A DNA stretch of 64,000 nt, taken from the NCBI GenBank assembly GCA_013398955.1, contig VWPU01014135.1:62001-126000 (forward strand), read 5' to 3'. Every line of letters starts with the position of its first letter. Position 1 is the first letter of the stretch. The notes beneath the pieces were generated by a model. That model had not been told where the DNA came from, did not search any database, and worked only from the letters and a program-made list of their open reading frames with translations. The position numbers and the translations under genes are program-made. Source of the DNA: Callaeas wilsoni (taxonomy: Eukaryota > Chordata > Aves > Passeriformes > Callaeidae). Of the stretch, positions 47,680-59,882 are shown piece after piece.

Positions 47680-50600
47680 AGAAAGTTACTAAACTGTATG
47701 TTAAAGCAAACTGAGCTTTCTTAAGCGAAAGTTTTAGGAAGACCTTCTTGCAAATCAAGGGTTGTTAACATAAAGAATTTGGAGAACTGTACAGAAACTG
47801 ACGTGTGGAATAATCTTTCCTTAGAGAGAAACACAAAAATTCATTTTTCCCATGGTGATAGCCTGTTTCCATGCCATGGGAATGATGGCATCTTATGAGG
47901 AAATCCCACTTTGATTTTGAAATTCTAAATAACTTCATTTAAATTGTACTGCAGTGACTCTGTTATTTGAAAAGGCCAAACATCAGCTGAAGAAAGAGGA
48001 CACTGGACCAATATTCCATCAAAATGGAAAAGGGCGTGAGGGGAAATCTGCAGAATTTAAGTCAATATGCCTCTGCACATACCCAATTCATGGTTTTGTC
48101 TCCAGAAATATTTGATGTGATTGTGTGTGGATTATCAGCTGTTGATTTCCCGTCTCACATCACTCTAACTTTGGCAGGATTGTCTGAAAAACAGAAAAAT
48201 GAGAGACTGCTGTGGAAGCGGGACTAAAATTTTGGTAATTGCTACCAAGGTGCAAAATATTTTACTTCAGAGCTCAATGAGCAGGAATTAGCATCACAAA
48301 AGCAAATACCTGCATCATTTCTGTGAAACACAGAACCCGTTTTACTGGCACCATACTGATCGATGTAACTCACCATGAGTCCTTCCTGCTTAGGCACTGG
48401 ATTCCACTGGAAAGGCTTTGTTATTTCAACTGGAGTGAGAATGCAACTTTGCTGATATGTGAGAAGTAAAAAGAAAAAGAGGAAAACGAAAACAATTTAG
48501 AAAAATCAGGAAAAAAACAAACAGCTCTGGGAGCTTTTTATTTTTAAGAGCTGCTCAGAAGAGAGTTTTCAATTAGGCTGAAAACACGTTTGTGTACATC
48601 TCCTGGTGGAGCTGAATATCCTCCAGGTCAATGAAGATTTCCAGCGCTCTGCAGCACCCGCTGATGCTGATTGCTCCTGAAGATGTTGGCTAAACAAAGC
48701 TGCACAGCAGAGCACTCTGACAGGAGGCAGTGGGAGCTCGCAGTCAGGGCTCTAATGAGTGATTTATTTGTTCCCTTCTCCCTGGGCTCACCCATCATTA
48801 CGTGTTCATTAAGTAATAATTGCCATTGATCGACAGGCTTGTGTATGGATGATGGTAAGAGAAACAGGGCTATTAAATCTTCACTGGCTAGAACAAGAGC
48901 ATGCCACAACCAATAAGGCAGATTAATGAGAAGAATTAAACTAAGGATAGTTATATTATGGACCACTTCCTTCCTTTTCATTTTATTTATGATTAGAGAC
49001 AAGTGTAGGACATTTTAGACATTCAGAAATAGAAGAAAAACAATATGAAATCAAACTTGTGTTCTTCAAGTGCTTCTGACCCTCAACAGCAGCCGGTCAT
49101 AACCTGTACTAATAATTAAATTGGTTTGGTGCTTTTCAGCTGGGTTTCATAAATAGCACGTAGCAGTAAAGGACAAGAGGGTATCACAAATAAGATTCAA
49201 AGTCAAATCAGGCTCCTCATGGATCAGTTGTGGGTAAGTCCCTGTATAAATTAATATTTGAAAGCTCTGGAAGGCCTAACCTTGTATCATTTGGGGACAG
49301 TGGCCAATTTCTGATGACTCAAATTCCGATTTTATTTTACTCATTCCAGTCTATTGCTTTCAGAGTCATAGGCAGGAATAAGTCTGGGGATCTGCTCACT
49401 GGATCAGCAGCATCCCATGAGAGGAGGTTGCCATAAAGCCTTGACCAGAGCTGTGCCTCTGGAGTCAAGGTGCTGTGGCTTTGAAAATACATTTGAATTT
49501 AGGTCTTTTGCTGCCCTTAGTTCTATACATCGAAACATTTTTGCCTGCCATCGCAGGTAGGACTATAACAGCTCCCTATAAACTTTCCTTTAGTAGCTTT
49601 TTCCAGCTGGATGTCCATGTCTAAACAGAATTATTGAAAATTTTCTCTCATGGTGCGTGCATTTCTTTCTGAATTATAGCATCATTTATTCACATTTCTT
49701 GGGCTTATTTTGTTTTGTTGCATCTGAAAATCAGGTCAGCATTGCCATTATTATTGGGCCAAGTGGCAGTGGCTGTCTAACAAACCTGATGGGTTTTGAG
49801 CACAGGTAATTTCTCCTTTTCATTGCGGACTCGGGCCTCCTGCAATCAATCTTTTAATAAAAAAAGTAAATGCCTTTTGTTGATTTTTACGGACTGAAAG
49901 GTCAGGATAGCACTTAATGAGAGCAAAAGATGGAGCAAAATGGGAAACGGGAGAGGGTTAATTAAGTACACTGATTGCAGTAATTTTATAATTCATCACA
50001 GCATTGTCCTGTGTTAGAGCTTTAAAAATACAGCCTTAATTATTATGCTGGGTAAGAAAACTACCTTAGGGTAGATTCTGCCAGAGCTCTGCCATTGATT
50101 GCTGCAGAAATCTAATACTGCAGTATTTCCTCTGCCACTGCTGCCAGGGCTGGCTCAGAATGTCTCCTGTAGCTGCTTGAAATGCAGCAGCAGTGGGAAC
50201 TCAGAGGCAAAAGTTTCCAGCCTGCATCTCAATCCCACAGCAGCACTGATGAGAAGCTGGATAATTGCTTTTAAGTGTGGCAAATGAAAAGAATTGTTTG
50301 ACTTTTTGAACATATTCCCGTTTATTTTTAATCACTTTAATACCAAAAAGGCAAAACTGTTAACATGTCCGTGGAACCCCACTTAGAAGAGTTTAGCCCT
50401 GCCAGCCCTCCTGAACTTGTCTGAACATCAGCTGAGTGTGAGAAAAGAGCAATATCATTTAAAATATTGCGTGACGGGCTTCCTATCTTATGAAATATTA
50501 TTCTTGTCTTGCTGTGAGTTACAGCAATGGATCATAACAGGGGAGCATGAGGGACTAGAATGGCCAAAAGAGTAAAAACTGTGATTTGGATGCATTTTTT

Positions 50601-51379
50601 CCATCCTTAACTCCACTTCAAGAACAGATCCTGTATTTTCTTTAATGGATTCCAATCTGTGCTCACTGGGAAGAAATAAGAGGGATAACAGCATCTGTAA
50701 ATATCCAGGGATAAACTGATTTGTACTCCATTGTGGAAAATACGCATTTAAAATTAGCTATAAAATATTTGTCCTTGTCATGGCTGTTATTATACCATAC
50801 AGTTTCTAATATGAGACTAGAGATATTAAATTATGGATGTTTAAACCTGATAGCTTAATAATTTTTTAGAAAAATTCAAATCACGTGCAGAGGCGGGGAT
50901 GAGGAAATTATCAGAATTTTCTGAGAGGAAGAAAATAGAATAAGATCTGCCTTGTATATGAGCTTTAAAGAAGAACAATATTTAAAGTTCCAGACAGCTA
51001 CAGAGTTGCAATATTTTTTCAGAATTTGCCTTTATTAATTTAGAAACTAAACACTGGGAAATGAAATAGAGAAGAACTTTTGCTCTCACATTTTTGTAAC
51101 TACGATATTAGTTATAAATACTAAAAATAAATACAAGTGCCACCAAAATGCTGTTACTGGATTTGAGTGAGCAAGAGAAGCAATTTCTATCCTTTCATTT
51201 CCATTATCACATCTGTAACAGTTTGTAAACTCAACTTCTTTGGATTTAATTATTTACGAGCCTTTAAAGAGCATTTTCTAGAAGGTAAAAATCCTCCCTT
51301 TGTTTTCAGTTTCAATGAAGAGATTAAAATAATTAAGTAGTGATTAGACTTGCATTGACCTTTGCTAAGAATCCTGCTT

Positions 51380-51767
51380 CTAAAACTGGCAAACCTCAAA
51401 ACTTTTTCCCTTTCCTGGAAACAACTTAATGTGCTGCTGAAGAGCACCAAAGGCCACTGCTGGGATCACCCCAGAAAAAAGGAGATTTTTCCTTTTTAAA
51501 ACTATTTTTTTGGCCTGGGACAAGACAAGATCTTCTCGGCAGACTTCTTTGCCCCAGATAGCAAATAATGATTCCAAGGGCAAAAGTGACGACTTGTTCC
51601 CATCTAGGATGATGTTGTCATTGGACTTTGGTAATGCCTCATTTTCCCTAAAAGCCCTAAACAAAGGACTCTGATATAATTCATCTTTTAGTCTTGGCAG
51701 CTTGCTAGAAGGTTTTAATACAGAATATTTTGTTAAAAATTCTTGAAACTTTTCTAAAACCTCTTTT
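51380..51767 (-). other. Unidentified open frame containing copy A of a duplicated block
   Basis: On the minus strand a frame runs open from just after a TAG near 51768 to a stop at 51380, about 128 codons. The N-terminal half (for example KLPRLKDELYQSPLFRAFRE) is shared with a second copy at 54942-55099. The C-terminal half (for example LESLFAIWGKEVCREDLV) is unique to this copy. The composition is protein-like, but I do not recognise the family. There is no clear splice acceptor at its start. It could be a coding exon, a pseudogene fragment or an unnamed mobile element. Confidence 0.3.
51592..51749 (-). repeat. 158-bp duplicated block, copy A
   Basis: Matches 54942-55099 in the same orientation with five differences in 158 bases and no gaps, by direct comparison. 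The plus-strand left end is ACTTGTTCCCATCTAGGATG and the right end is TTAAAAATTCTTGAAAC. Outside these limits the flanks are unrelated, so the borders are sharp. No terminal inverted repeats, target-site duplication or poly(A) tail are evident. Confidence 0.95.
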
Positions 51768-54700
51768 ACCTATTTTTGCCAGGATAGGAAAAATCTCTGC
51801 ATTTAACCATTACTTAGAAGCCATACTTCCTTTTCTATTTGACCATTTACTGCAAAAACATTTAATCTATTAGTTATTTACTTGGTTTGGGCATTACCCG
51901 TTGATTGCCTGTGTTAAGGTAAAAAAATTCTTTAAGACTGGACTTTTTTAAGTGTTATCTTGAGAAGGTGATCCTGAACCTGTTAAGTACTGACATTGTT
52001 GTTAGATCAGATTTTGGAGTGCCTTTCTCCCAAACGGTGTTTCATTTTCCTTTATAGATTTTTGGCATTTCTCTCTGTATTCGGTGGTACTGACACCACA
52101 CCGGTGATTTGTTTGTTTATTTATGCTAAATAAGAGCAGATCAGTGTCTGTGACCTAAGGAGGTGGAAAGCTTTGGAACATTCAGGAAAAGAGAAGCCTT
52201 TTTAAAGTTGAATTTTAAATCCATTGTGTTGCAAACATTAAAAATAAATCTGATGTTCACACATGTAAGGTTCCAGAGCTGATGGAGAGGCTCCATCCCT
52301 GGAAGCTTCACCTCTCCCTGTGCAAAGGATCAGCCCAGGAGCCTTCCCAAGGAAAAGTTTGTTTCCGAAAGTGACTTAATTCAAGCATTGAGATGACTTT
52401 CGTTGTTGTCAGAGTGCTGTCTGCTTTTTACACTTCCCAGAGTGGCCAGAGAATAACAAAAACTAAGCAGAATTTATGTGATTATGGTGTGAGCTGTGCT
52501 CTCTCTCTTCTGGATCACCAGAAACATGTCAGCACTTTATATTTGTTGCTGCACTTCTTTTATTTTGAATTGTCTGTATTGGAAGCATGTGTATAAATAT
52601 GATTATTCAAAACAAAACCCCTGAACTTTAGATGTTTTGGATCAAGCATGATTTTATCTATTTTTGACACTGTTTCCTTGGTTACACGGTATCAAAGTCA
52701 GTTCATTTTAAACACAGATATGTTACTGCATATCCTTTAAAAAATGTGTTGGCACGGGAAGTCCACTAACCTTGCTGCAGAGTTTTTCAGATAATGAGGT
52801 TGCTCCTTTATGACACGGTTATTATTCCATTTGGGAAAACGGAGAGGGGAGATGCAGTCAGAAGTGAGAGCAGCTCAGGGCCCAGTTCCTTGGGTGCAGC
52901 AGTGTTGAGGATAATAAAGATGGGAAGATTTTGAGGGGACGAGACCAGAGAATCTCCAGCCGTGTGAGGACGTTTTGTTGTGTTTTCTCTGAAGTTAATC
53001 CAGCTGTTCCTCCTAAAATCCTCTCTGGGGAAGTGCTGAAGTGTGGATGCTGAAATGCTGTTAGCAGGGAAATTTTCTCTTCTTGCATCCATTCTGTGAG
53101 AACTTTGCCTTTGCTGTGTAAGCTATGGAAACAATAGATAGGGTTTTTGTAAATAGCATTCATATCTGGTATCTTCTGACCTTGCGTACATTATATTAGG
53201 AAAAAACAATTCTAAGTGTGTTTCTGAGATTTTGACCAATCACCCTAGGAGAAGTGTAAGCACTGTTCAATTGCTTTATAGAACTAGAATATATAAATGG
53301 TATTGTAAATTTAATAAATAATTCGTTTCCTCGCTTTGACCCCTGCCTCGCTGCATCTCTGAACTCCTGCTTGGAAGCCCACACTGAAGTGGTGCAGACA
53401 CCTGCCTGGAGGCCCCGGTGCTGGGTGCTCCAGCTGCAGAGCTGCTTTAAATTCTCAAACCAAGTCCTGCAGAGAGAGGCAGAAATGCTGAAACTCCCAG
53501 TGAAAGTAGGCAGAATAAAGCAGAATTATTTGGCAATAATTCTGAGCTGTGGATGACCTCCTGTGACTCGCAGGGTAGCCTGGAAGAAGTCTGGACATGA
53601 GGAATCAGTGTAGAGACAGATCCGGTGGGAAACTTGTGGTGCCTTTGTATGGGATTTGGAAAATGCTTGCATAATTTCAGCCTGCTCTGAATTATTGCTT
53701 TTCTATTATTTATACCCCAAAATGTTACTATAACAATGCCATATGCATATTAATAACCTCGTCGAGGATTTGATCTGTAATTGAGAATAGATTTTATATT
53801 TGATTCATATTTAATACAGAACCAAACTTTTATGATGAAAGAAAAATGATTATTTAGTCTTTATTTTCCACTAGCAGCTCTTCCTGGAGTCTGAGCTCTG
53901 TCATGTTATGCCTTATTAGATGGTTCTTTGTGCACAAAACATTGAGAGAAATGTTGGGCAGAATTTGTGGCTAGAGAAAAGAGACACAGATTTTGACTTT
54001 TTAATTAAAAAATAAGTTTTTTAATACATTAATGCCTGAAAACCTGGCCAGCATTGTCACTGCCAGTCCAACCTTTTCCTTCTCTCCTGTTTTCAGAAGA
54101 GAAAAATGATCTCTCTGAGCTGGCCAAGGTGGTGCAAGACTTGTCCTGAAGGATGCAAACCCCACATTTGTGGATAAATATTGGTGATGGTGTTGACATG
54201 GCCCCAGTCCACGTGTTGCTGTTTCAGGGTTATACTGTATTTCTTTACCTCTCCTTTCTCATTTATATATGTGCATTTGTTATCACGCTCTCAGCAATGC
54301 ATTAAAAAAAAAAATCATTCTATAACTCATAAGTAAAAACATTAAACTTGACTTTACCATAGCAAGAGTAACTGGCAGATGAGATGGTCGAGCTCAGAAT
54401 CTCTTATGCTCAAAGACAAATTCTTATTTCACATCCTGCTGGGGAAGCAGACAGCTCCTTTGAAAGATCATTTTAATTCAATACATGCACTTTATAAGAA
54501 TTGATTTTAATTTCCTGTATGAGAATGTCATTCACTGTTGCCAAAGCTCTGAGCTGTGAGGACTGTTTTCGTGGAAACTAAGTTACAGTTGATTTTTTAT
54601 TTTTTTCGCCTCCAAATGAATGCATTTTCTTATTTCATGGATGGAAAATGAGCCATTCTGTTCCAACTCTTAACTAAAAACTCCAAAGGTACATCTATGG

Positions 54701-54941
54701 GTACGTTCCAGTGCCTTTCTGAGAGAACAACAGGGGAAAAGGATCTGGATTATGTGCAGAGCTTCAGCTACCCTGTGAAAGGAAAATGCATATTCCTCAA
54801 AAATTCAATAAACACAGGAAGAATCATGTTTTGTATCATTCTTGAGTCTGACTCAACAAAGCTGAGTCAAGTAATAACACCCTTAGAAGATAATTTGAAT
54901 AACAAACATAAAGCAAAACCAGACTTCCCAGTTAAGAGATA
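51768..54941. other. Unique sequence between the two duplicated copies
   Basis: No gene or named repeat. The part from 53690 to 53830 has adjacent SOX-type (AACAATG) and POU-type (ATATGCATATTAAT) words and an 11-base palindrome CCTCGTCGAGG at 53757-53767, resembling a conserved regulatory element. An A-run lies at 54303-54314. Confidence 0.5.
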
Positions 54942-55380
54942 ACTTGTTCCCATCTAGGATGATGTTGTCATTGGACTTTGGTAATGCCTCATTTTCCCTA
55001 AAAGCCCTAAACAAAGGACTCTGATATAATTCATCTTTTAGTTTCGGCAGCTTGCTGGAATGTTTTAATACAGAATATTGTGTTAAAAATTCTTGAAACA
55101 TCCCATTTGAGATCTGGAGACAACAACAGGCAAAGGCAAAAGCTGAGGAAGGATGAAGTTGTGAGTGGGGCATTTTAACCCAATGATTGAGAAATACTCT
55201 CCAGAAGAGCAAGAACCCAGCAGTGCTCACAAGAGGAAGGAGTCTGCGAGCTCCAGACGCGAACAGAAAGAGCCCTTCTCCCTCACAGCAGCACTTCAGT
55301 GAGAGACGGCACACGTCAGATGCTGGGAGCAGCTGACATTTCCAGGAACGCTTACTGGAAGTGGTGTAAAAAACAAACAA
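54883..55380 (-). other. Unidentified 165-codon open frame containing copy B
   Basis: One of the longest frames in the window, closed at 54883. Residues around 94-145 come from the duplicated block (for example KLPKLKDELYQSPLFRAFRE). The upstream part (cysteine- and leucine-rich) and the downstream tail are not shared with copy A, so only the block is supported as meaningful. No domain recognised. If it is an exon, the likelier 5' limit is the acceptor-like site at 55114 rather than the far start codon. Confidence 0.25.
54942..55099 (-). repeat. 158-bp duplicated block, copy B
   Basis: Second copy of the block at 51592-51749. The five substitutions, read in the shared minus-strand frame, are two silent and three replacing (R/K, P/H, K/Q), with no stop. 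Here the frame extends upstream for another 93 codons to about 55380. That extension has a splice-acceptor-like TTGTTGTCTCCAG whose AG lies at 55114-55115, in frame with the block. The frame closes at 54883. Function unknown. Confidence 0.95.
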
Positions 55381-57969
55381 ACAAAGACCATTGCTGCAAA
55401 TTCTCGCATGACCTCGTGTTTTTGGAATTGCTGATGTGAAATAGCCAACAAATTGCTATGCCACATTTTTAAGAATTTAAGCTAAGCCCTTCTCACTCAA
55501 ATGGGAATTTGACCTGCATTTAGAGTGCCTTAAAGTTATTGTAACTATTGAAGTTACCTTTTTTACCTACGACAGTTTTGCATATTTTTGTCCAGTAACT
55601 TTTACATTGGAATACAGGGTTTTTCCCCTAAGTCTGTGCATTAATGAAAAGATTATTTTAATTAGTGTGAGGTCAATTTAGCTTAATGTTTCTTCACTTA
55701 ATATCTCTGCTAATAGTTACTGAAAGAAGAGTGAAGAAAATGATAAAATAATAGGAAAGAGTGAAAATTGGTTAATTATGAGCTGAGGCTTATGCTCTCC
55801 ACTCCCTCCCCTCCGCAGAGGGGCATCCAGCTTTTCCATGCTCTTATTCCCTCGCTGATTTTAGCTCCAGACTGCACAAGGTGCTGGTCCCAAGCTGAGT
55901 GGGCAGCCAGTTACACAGGGCCATTAGAGAGAGCAGCTCCAACAGCACGGACCACACAGCCTCCTCCTCACCTGAGCATTGCAATTTGCCTTTTGTCTCT
56001 CTAACTTTCAAGAAACTTTTAGAACCTTGTGTCTGACAAAATAACAGTACCCCCTTTTCTGAAGAAGGCAGGCTAAATCTTTGAGGAACAACCTCATTGA
56101 AAATTCACCAACACATTTCTTATATTCCGAGGATACCTTTTGGTCCAACTGATCATGAATTTATTGGTAAGAGCAATAAAAGCGAGGAATGATTTTCGTG
56201 CTTCTTCAGTAGTATAAACCATCTGAAATTTTAGTCTTTTAGTTTTGTGCTCTTTGTGTCATTTGAATAGCAACACAACCTCCGCCCAGAAGGAATTTCC
56301 AGAACCTTCCATGGTGCTTAGAGTGTGAAAAGTTGCTTGGGGCAAGCCCAAGTTTATGTGCTGGAGCTGCATTGCAGTGATCGCTGGTTGGGTGAAAGCT
56401 GTTCTGAGTTTGGGAATTTCCCCCCACAGATGGTGCTGATAAATGGCATTGTGCCTGTGAACCTGGAATTCCTCTAGACTTCCTCTGAGGTCCTAAATAA
56501 GCGCAGGCCATTTGTTCACCCTCCCAAGATCCAGTCGATAGAAAGGGTTGGGTGTTGCTCAAAGGTGGTTTTTATGTCCTGTTTTACTTCTCTTAAGGAA
56601 GCAGTTCCTTCGCAACCCACAAAGGCTTTTGTATTAGAGTTAGTGCTCTTCCCACTGCTTACCAGTGTGTTTTCAAACGATTTCTCAGAATGCTTCCAAT
56701 CTTTCTCACCTTCTGCAGCGGTTCTGTGCTAGCATTTGTTTTCCTTGCTGCCTGAGCAGGGTGCAGACAGTTTTGCTGCCAGCATTGCCCTGCTGAAGTT
56801 CTCTGGTTGTCAGAGGAGATTGCAGCCAAGGGTGCCGCGGTGTCCCTCTGATCCCCTTAAATCCCTGCTACCAAACACATAGGCCTTCCTTCTATAATCC
56901 TTATTAGCGCTGAATTCCTGCAAAAATTCCATTTCTTTGAGCCTTTCTGAGCCGTGTTTTGGTTCAGCTCAGTGCAGGCTTCTTCCAGTCCGGATCTCTG
57001 ATTAGCAGTCATGAAACACTTCTGAATTTCCTCAGCTCAATCATTCTATTGACGTCCGAATTTTTCTTTGACACTAAAGGGAATTCTGAATTTTTCGATT
57101 TGTGAACCATGTGCCAAGGCAGTCACTCAAGACAGAGCATGGTGTTGTACCTCAAGAATTTTAAATTGTGGCTCCAGGTAAATGATTGGGTACAGGTAAC
57201 AATTTATGGAGACACTTAGCATTCAACAGAAGGGTCTGAAAACACAGGAGGCTGTTTTCACATTGTGAGTAAACCTTTGGTATGCTAATTTTATATACAC
57301 AAGTGACAAAATTGTGAGCTACTTTCTCCCCATGGGACAGAATGATAATATATAATTCTGTCAGAACAAGATGTGCAAATGAGGTCATTTAAACTTCAAG
57401 GGTGCTCAGGCACTTTGATATGAGTTTTTACACTACACCAAGTGAAACTTAAGATATTTTTTTAAGTACTGGAAGCAAGTTTAGTACCAACTCCGATGGG
57501 CGCTACCACCAAGAGTATCTAAAATTTTGGACTGTGGATGAAAAATCAGACTGGGGGGAAAATGTTTTGTCACAGAACAGACCTTTTCTGGAAAGATTCA
57601 AAGTTTTTGTTAAATTGCAATATGAATATAATAGCAATGACTCCAAATGTTTGTCTTTCTAATGTTTTTCCTCCAAATTTCACTCTAGAATGTACATTCT
57701 TAGATGTCATCATTGAAGTAGTGTGGTTCCCTTTATTAATTCATGATTGCATTAAATAGCATTTAGTCCTATAGGGAGTAAAAGCGAGCACAGAAACCAG
57801 CACAAAGTCTACTAGGCCAGAAATACTCAACACTTTTCTAAGCATAAAATAGTGAGATTTCACTCGCAAGTCAGTTGAGGACTTTTTTTTAAAATCATTT
57901 TGCTTTCAGAATACTCTCTGTAAACTAAAAAGGATGTAAAATTTTCTTTTCTGTTTTTTTGGTTTGATT

Positions 57970-57990
57970 TTTTTTTTGGGGGGGTGGGGG
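57970..57990. repeat. T-run abutting G-runs (possible G-quadruplex seed)
   Basis: Ten T followed by seven G, one T and five G. Two long G-runs could contribute to a quadruplex, but four separate tracts of normal loop length are not obvious. Confidence 0.6.
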
Positions 57991-58171
57991 AGAGAGTTCA
58001 CTGTTGACTCATTACCGGTGGCTCTACTAGAAAATCCCAAGTAGTTAATATTTCTGTCAAATGCCTTTTGTACAGCTCTGAGTGTAAAGAATCTGTTCCG
58101 CCAGAATGGGTAACCTGCAGCAAATAGGCTATGACAGCTTGATTATTGATTTAAAAAAAAAGGGGAGGGGA

Positions 58172-58188
58172 AGATGATGATGATAATG
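58172..58188. repeat. (GAT)n short microsatellite
   Basis: GATGATGATGATAATGA following an A-rich and GGGGAGGGG segment. Confidence 0.75.
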
Positions 58189-58458
58189 AAGGTTAGTTTA
58201 CTATTGCCAGTGTCCTTCATAGATCTGTGACAAAACAGGTTTAACACTCATATAGCAGGAAAATCCAGTGGAAAGCTTCATTGCAATTTACATTAGTGTG
58301 CTATGATTTGATCCTACAGCTGCACTCACAAAACACCTGAGCCATGACACCGATGATTGCATCCCCTGCCTGTTGATGTTAATGTGTATATTAATGAATC
58401 TCCCTTCCCCCTGATCGCTGCTCTGGAAGGAATAAAGGAAAGCTATCATGTTCCCAGG

Positions 58459-58680
58459 TCTGAGATCATTTTAAAAGAGTGGAATTGCATACAAAATCTG
58501 TTAATGGATTTATATTTTTGTACCAGCCATATGTCTCAGTATCTAACAAAAATGCCCTTGTGTATTTTGTAATAAGACCATATTTAAAAGGAATAGTTAC
58601 ATATAAAATGTGTTAATGCATTTTTGGTTTTTTTCTACCAGCCATATGTCTTGGCAGCATACATCTGTAGCCTTTCACTC
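58459..58680. repeat. Old tandem duplication, unit about 112 bp, two copies
   Basis: Unit 1 (about 58459-58571) and unit 2 (about 58572-58680) share a series of blocks in order: ATTTAAAAG-like, a GAAT...TACA part, AAAATSTGTTAATG, a T-rich stretch, and the exact CCAGCCATATGTCT core (58523 and 58639). Identity is high only in the core. Small indels separate the rest, which indicates an old event. No coding frame or known repeat. Confidence 0.7.
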
Positions 58681-59237
58681 TTATGCTATATATTTCATGT
58701 TTAGAATTTCTCTTTCTTGGAGCTCAGACCTGAACCTGTCCTTAATCAGTGCAAAAAGAAAGCCGAAAGGGAAACCAAATAAATAAAAATTACACTTTGA
58801 ACTTTTGCTCTTTGTATTTGGAGCATAGGGAGGAGACTGCCAGTCTGCCTCAGAAAAGGCCAAAGACTGCATAAGCTCGCAGATAAAAATGTCTATCACA
58901 TTCAACTCAGGCGGTCATTTAAGATGAAGAGGGAAGCTCCATCAGCAGAGCAGTGTGAGGAAGCCCACCTGTGGTTTGTGTGTCTGCACTGTGCTGATTG
59001 AGGCACTGGGGAGCTGAAAGTCATTCAGACACACACACTGGGATTCATCAATTAAATATAAACCATTCAAACGAACGCGAGGAAAACAAAGCTTTACACG
59101 ACTGGGTTCACATTTTGCTGTGTGTTTTCTCCGTGATTGCTTCTCTTCACTGAGAGGAATAAATGCTTATGACTGGGAAAACTTGGAGCTAGGAAAAAAA
59201 CCATTTCTGAAGTGGTTATAAGGACGGTTAAAATTAC
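58681..59237. other. Unique sequence, nothing seen
   Basis: AT-leaning DNA between the tandem duplication and the CR1 that follows. Frames are under 80 codons. A short AC run lies near 59030. Confidence 0.55.
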
Positions 59238-59882
59238 CATAGAATGGTTTGGGTTGGAAGGGATCTTAAAGCTCATCCCCTCCAGTGCCACCCCTGCCAT
59301 GGGCAGGAACGCTTTCCACCAACCCAGGGTGCTCCAAGCCCCGTCCAGCCTGGCCTTGGGCACTGCCAGGGATCCAGGGGCAGCCGCAGCTTCTCTGAGC
59401 ACCCTGTGCCAGGGTCTGCCCACCCTCACAGGGAGAATTCTTCCTTCCCAAGATCCCATCTAACCCTGCCCTGTGGCAATGGGAAGCCATTGCCCTCATC
59501 CTGTCACCCCACCCTTTGTCCCAAGTCCCTCTCCATCTCTCTTGGAGCCCCGTGAGGTCCTGGAAGGGGCTCAAAGGTCTCCCCAGCCCTTTTGTGTCCT
59601 CCAGATGACCACCCCCATCCTCCCAGCCTGGCTCCAGAGCAGAGGTGCTGCAGCAAAGGAGCATCTTTGTGACATTCTCCAGAGCTGCTCCATCCATGTC
59701 CTCTGCAGCTGGGAGCCCCAGGGCTGGGCACAGCACTCCAGGAGGGATCTCAGCAGAGCAGAGTAGGGGGAAATATCCCCTCCCTGCCCCTGCTGCTCAC
59801 GCCTCCCTTGCTGCCCCCGTGATCCTTTGGCTTTCTGGGCTGCCAGGGCCCCGTGCTGGGTGTCTGTGTCTCCTCCCTTTAG
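59238..59882 (-). repeat. CR1 LINE, minus strand, about 645 bp with 3' end
   Basis: Begins ACCATAGAATGGTTTGGGTT and GGAAGGGATCTTAAAGCTCA, then CTGGCCTTGGGCACTGCCAG, TCTCTGAGCACCCTGTGCCA, the CCTCATCCTGTCACCCCACC region, and further 5' CTTTGGCTTTCTGGGCTGCC near 59827-59846. The order matches the last part of ORF2 plus the 3' untranslated region. The 5' truncation is at about 59882. Only moderately diverged. Confidence 0.95.
59590..59770 (-). pseudogene. Remnant of CR1 ORF2 C-terminal region
   Basis: One minus-strand frame contains SLLECCAQPWGSQLQRTW, the CR1 ORF2 motif around '-HLE-C-QLWGSQ-KKDM-'. Downstream the expected '-ERVQRRATKM-' region is diverged and frame-shifted. Only the last portion of the reverse transcriptase protein was ever present in this truncated copy, so it is non-functional. 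Confidence 0.7.

Larger units (their letters stand above)
44066..51379. other. Long unique stretch, no gene seen
   Basis: AT-leaning unique DNA. Homopolymers: A18 at 46053-46070 and T26 at 47654-47679. Parts at 48640-48860 and 49880-50060 look like conserved non-coding DNA (TTCATTAAGTAATAATTGCC, GGGTTAATTAAGTACACTG). Longest frames are about 137 codons (44194-44607, minus) and 124 codons (48628-49002, minus), with no known domains. Confidence 0.5.
55100..58458. other. Unique non-coding sequence, no gene seen
   Basis: An AAAC run lies at 55366-55385. A GC-richer part is at 55790-55980. G-runs next to a T-run are at 57970-57990. An A-run followed by GGGGAGGGG and a GAT microsatellite lies at 58153-58188. 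No frame resembles a known protein. Confidence 0.5.

Noticed and set aside
52265..52350. Possible CR1 fragment (GGCTCCATCCCTGGAAGC)
   Set aside because: Only about 18 bases resemble CR1. The flanking blocks expected in order are absent.
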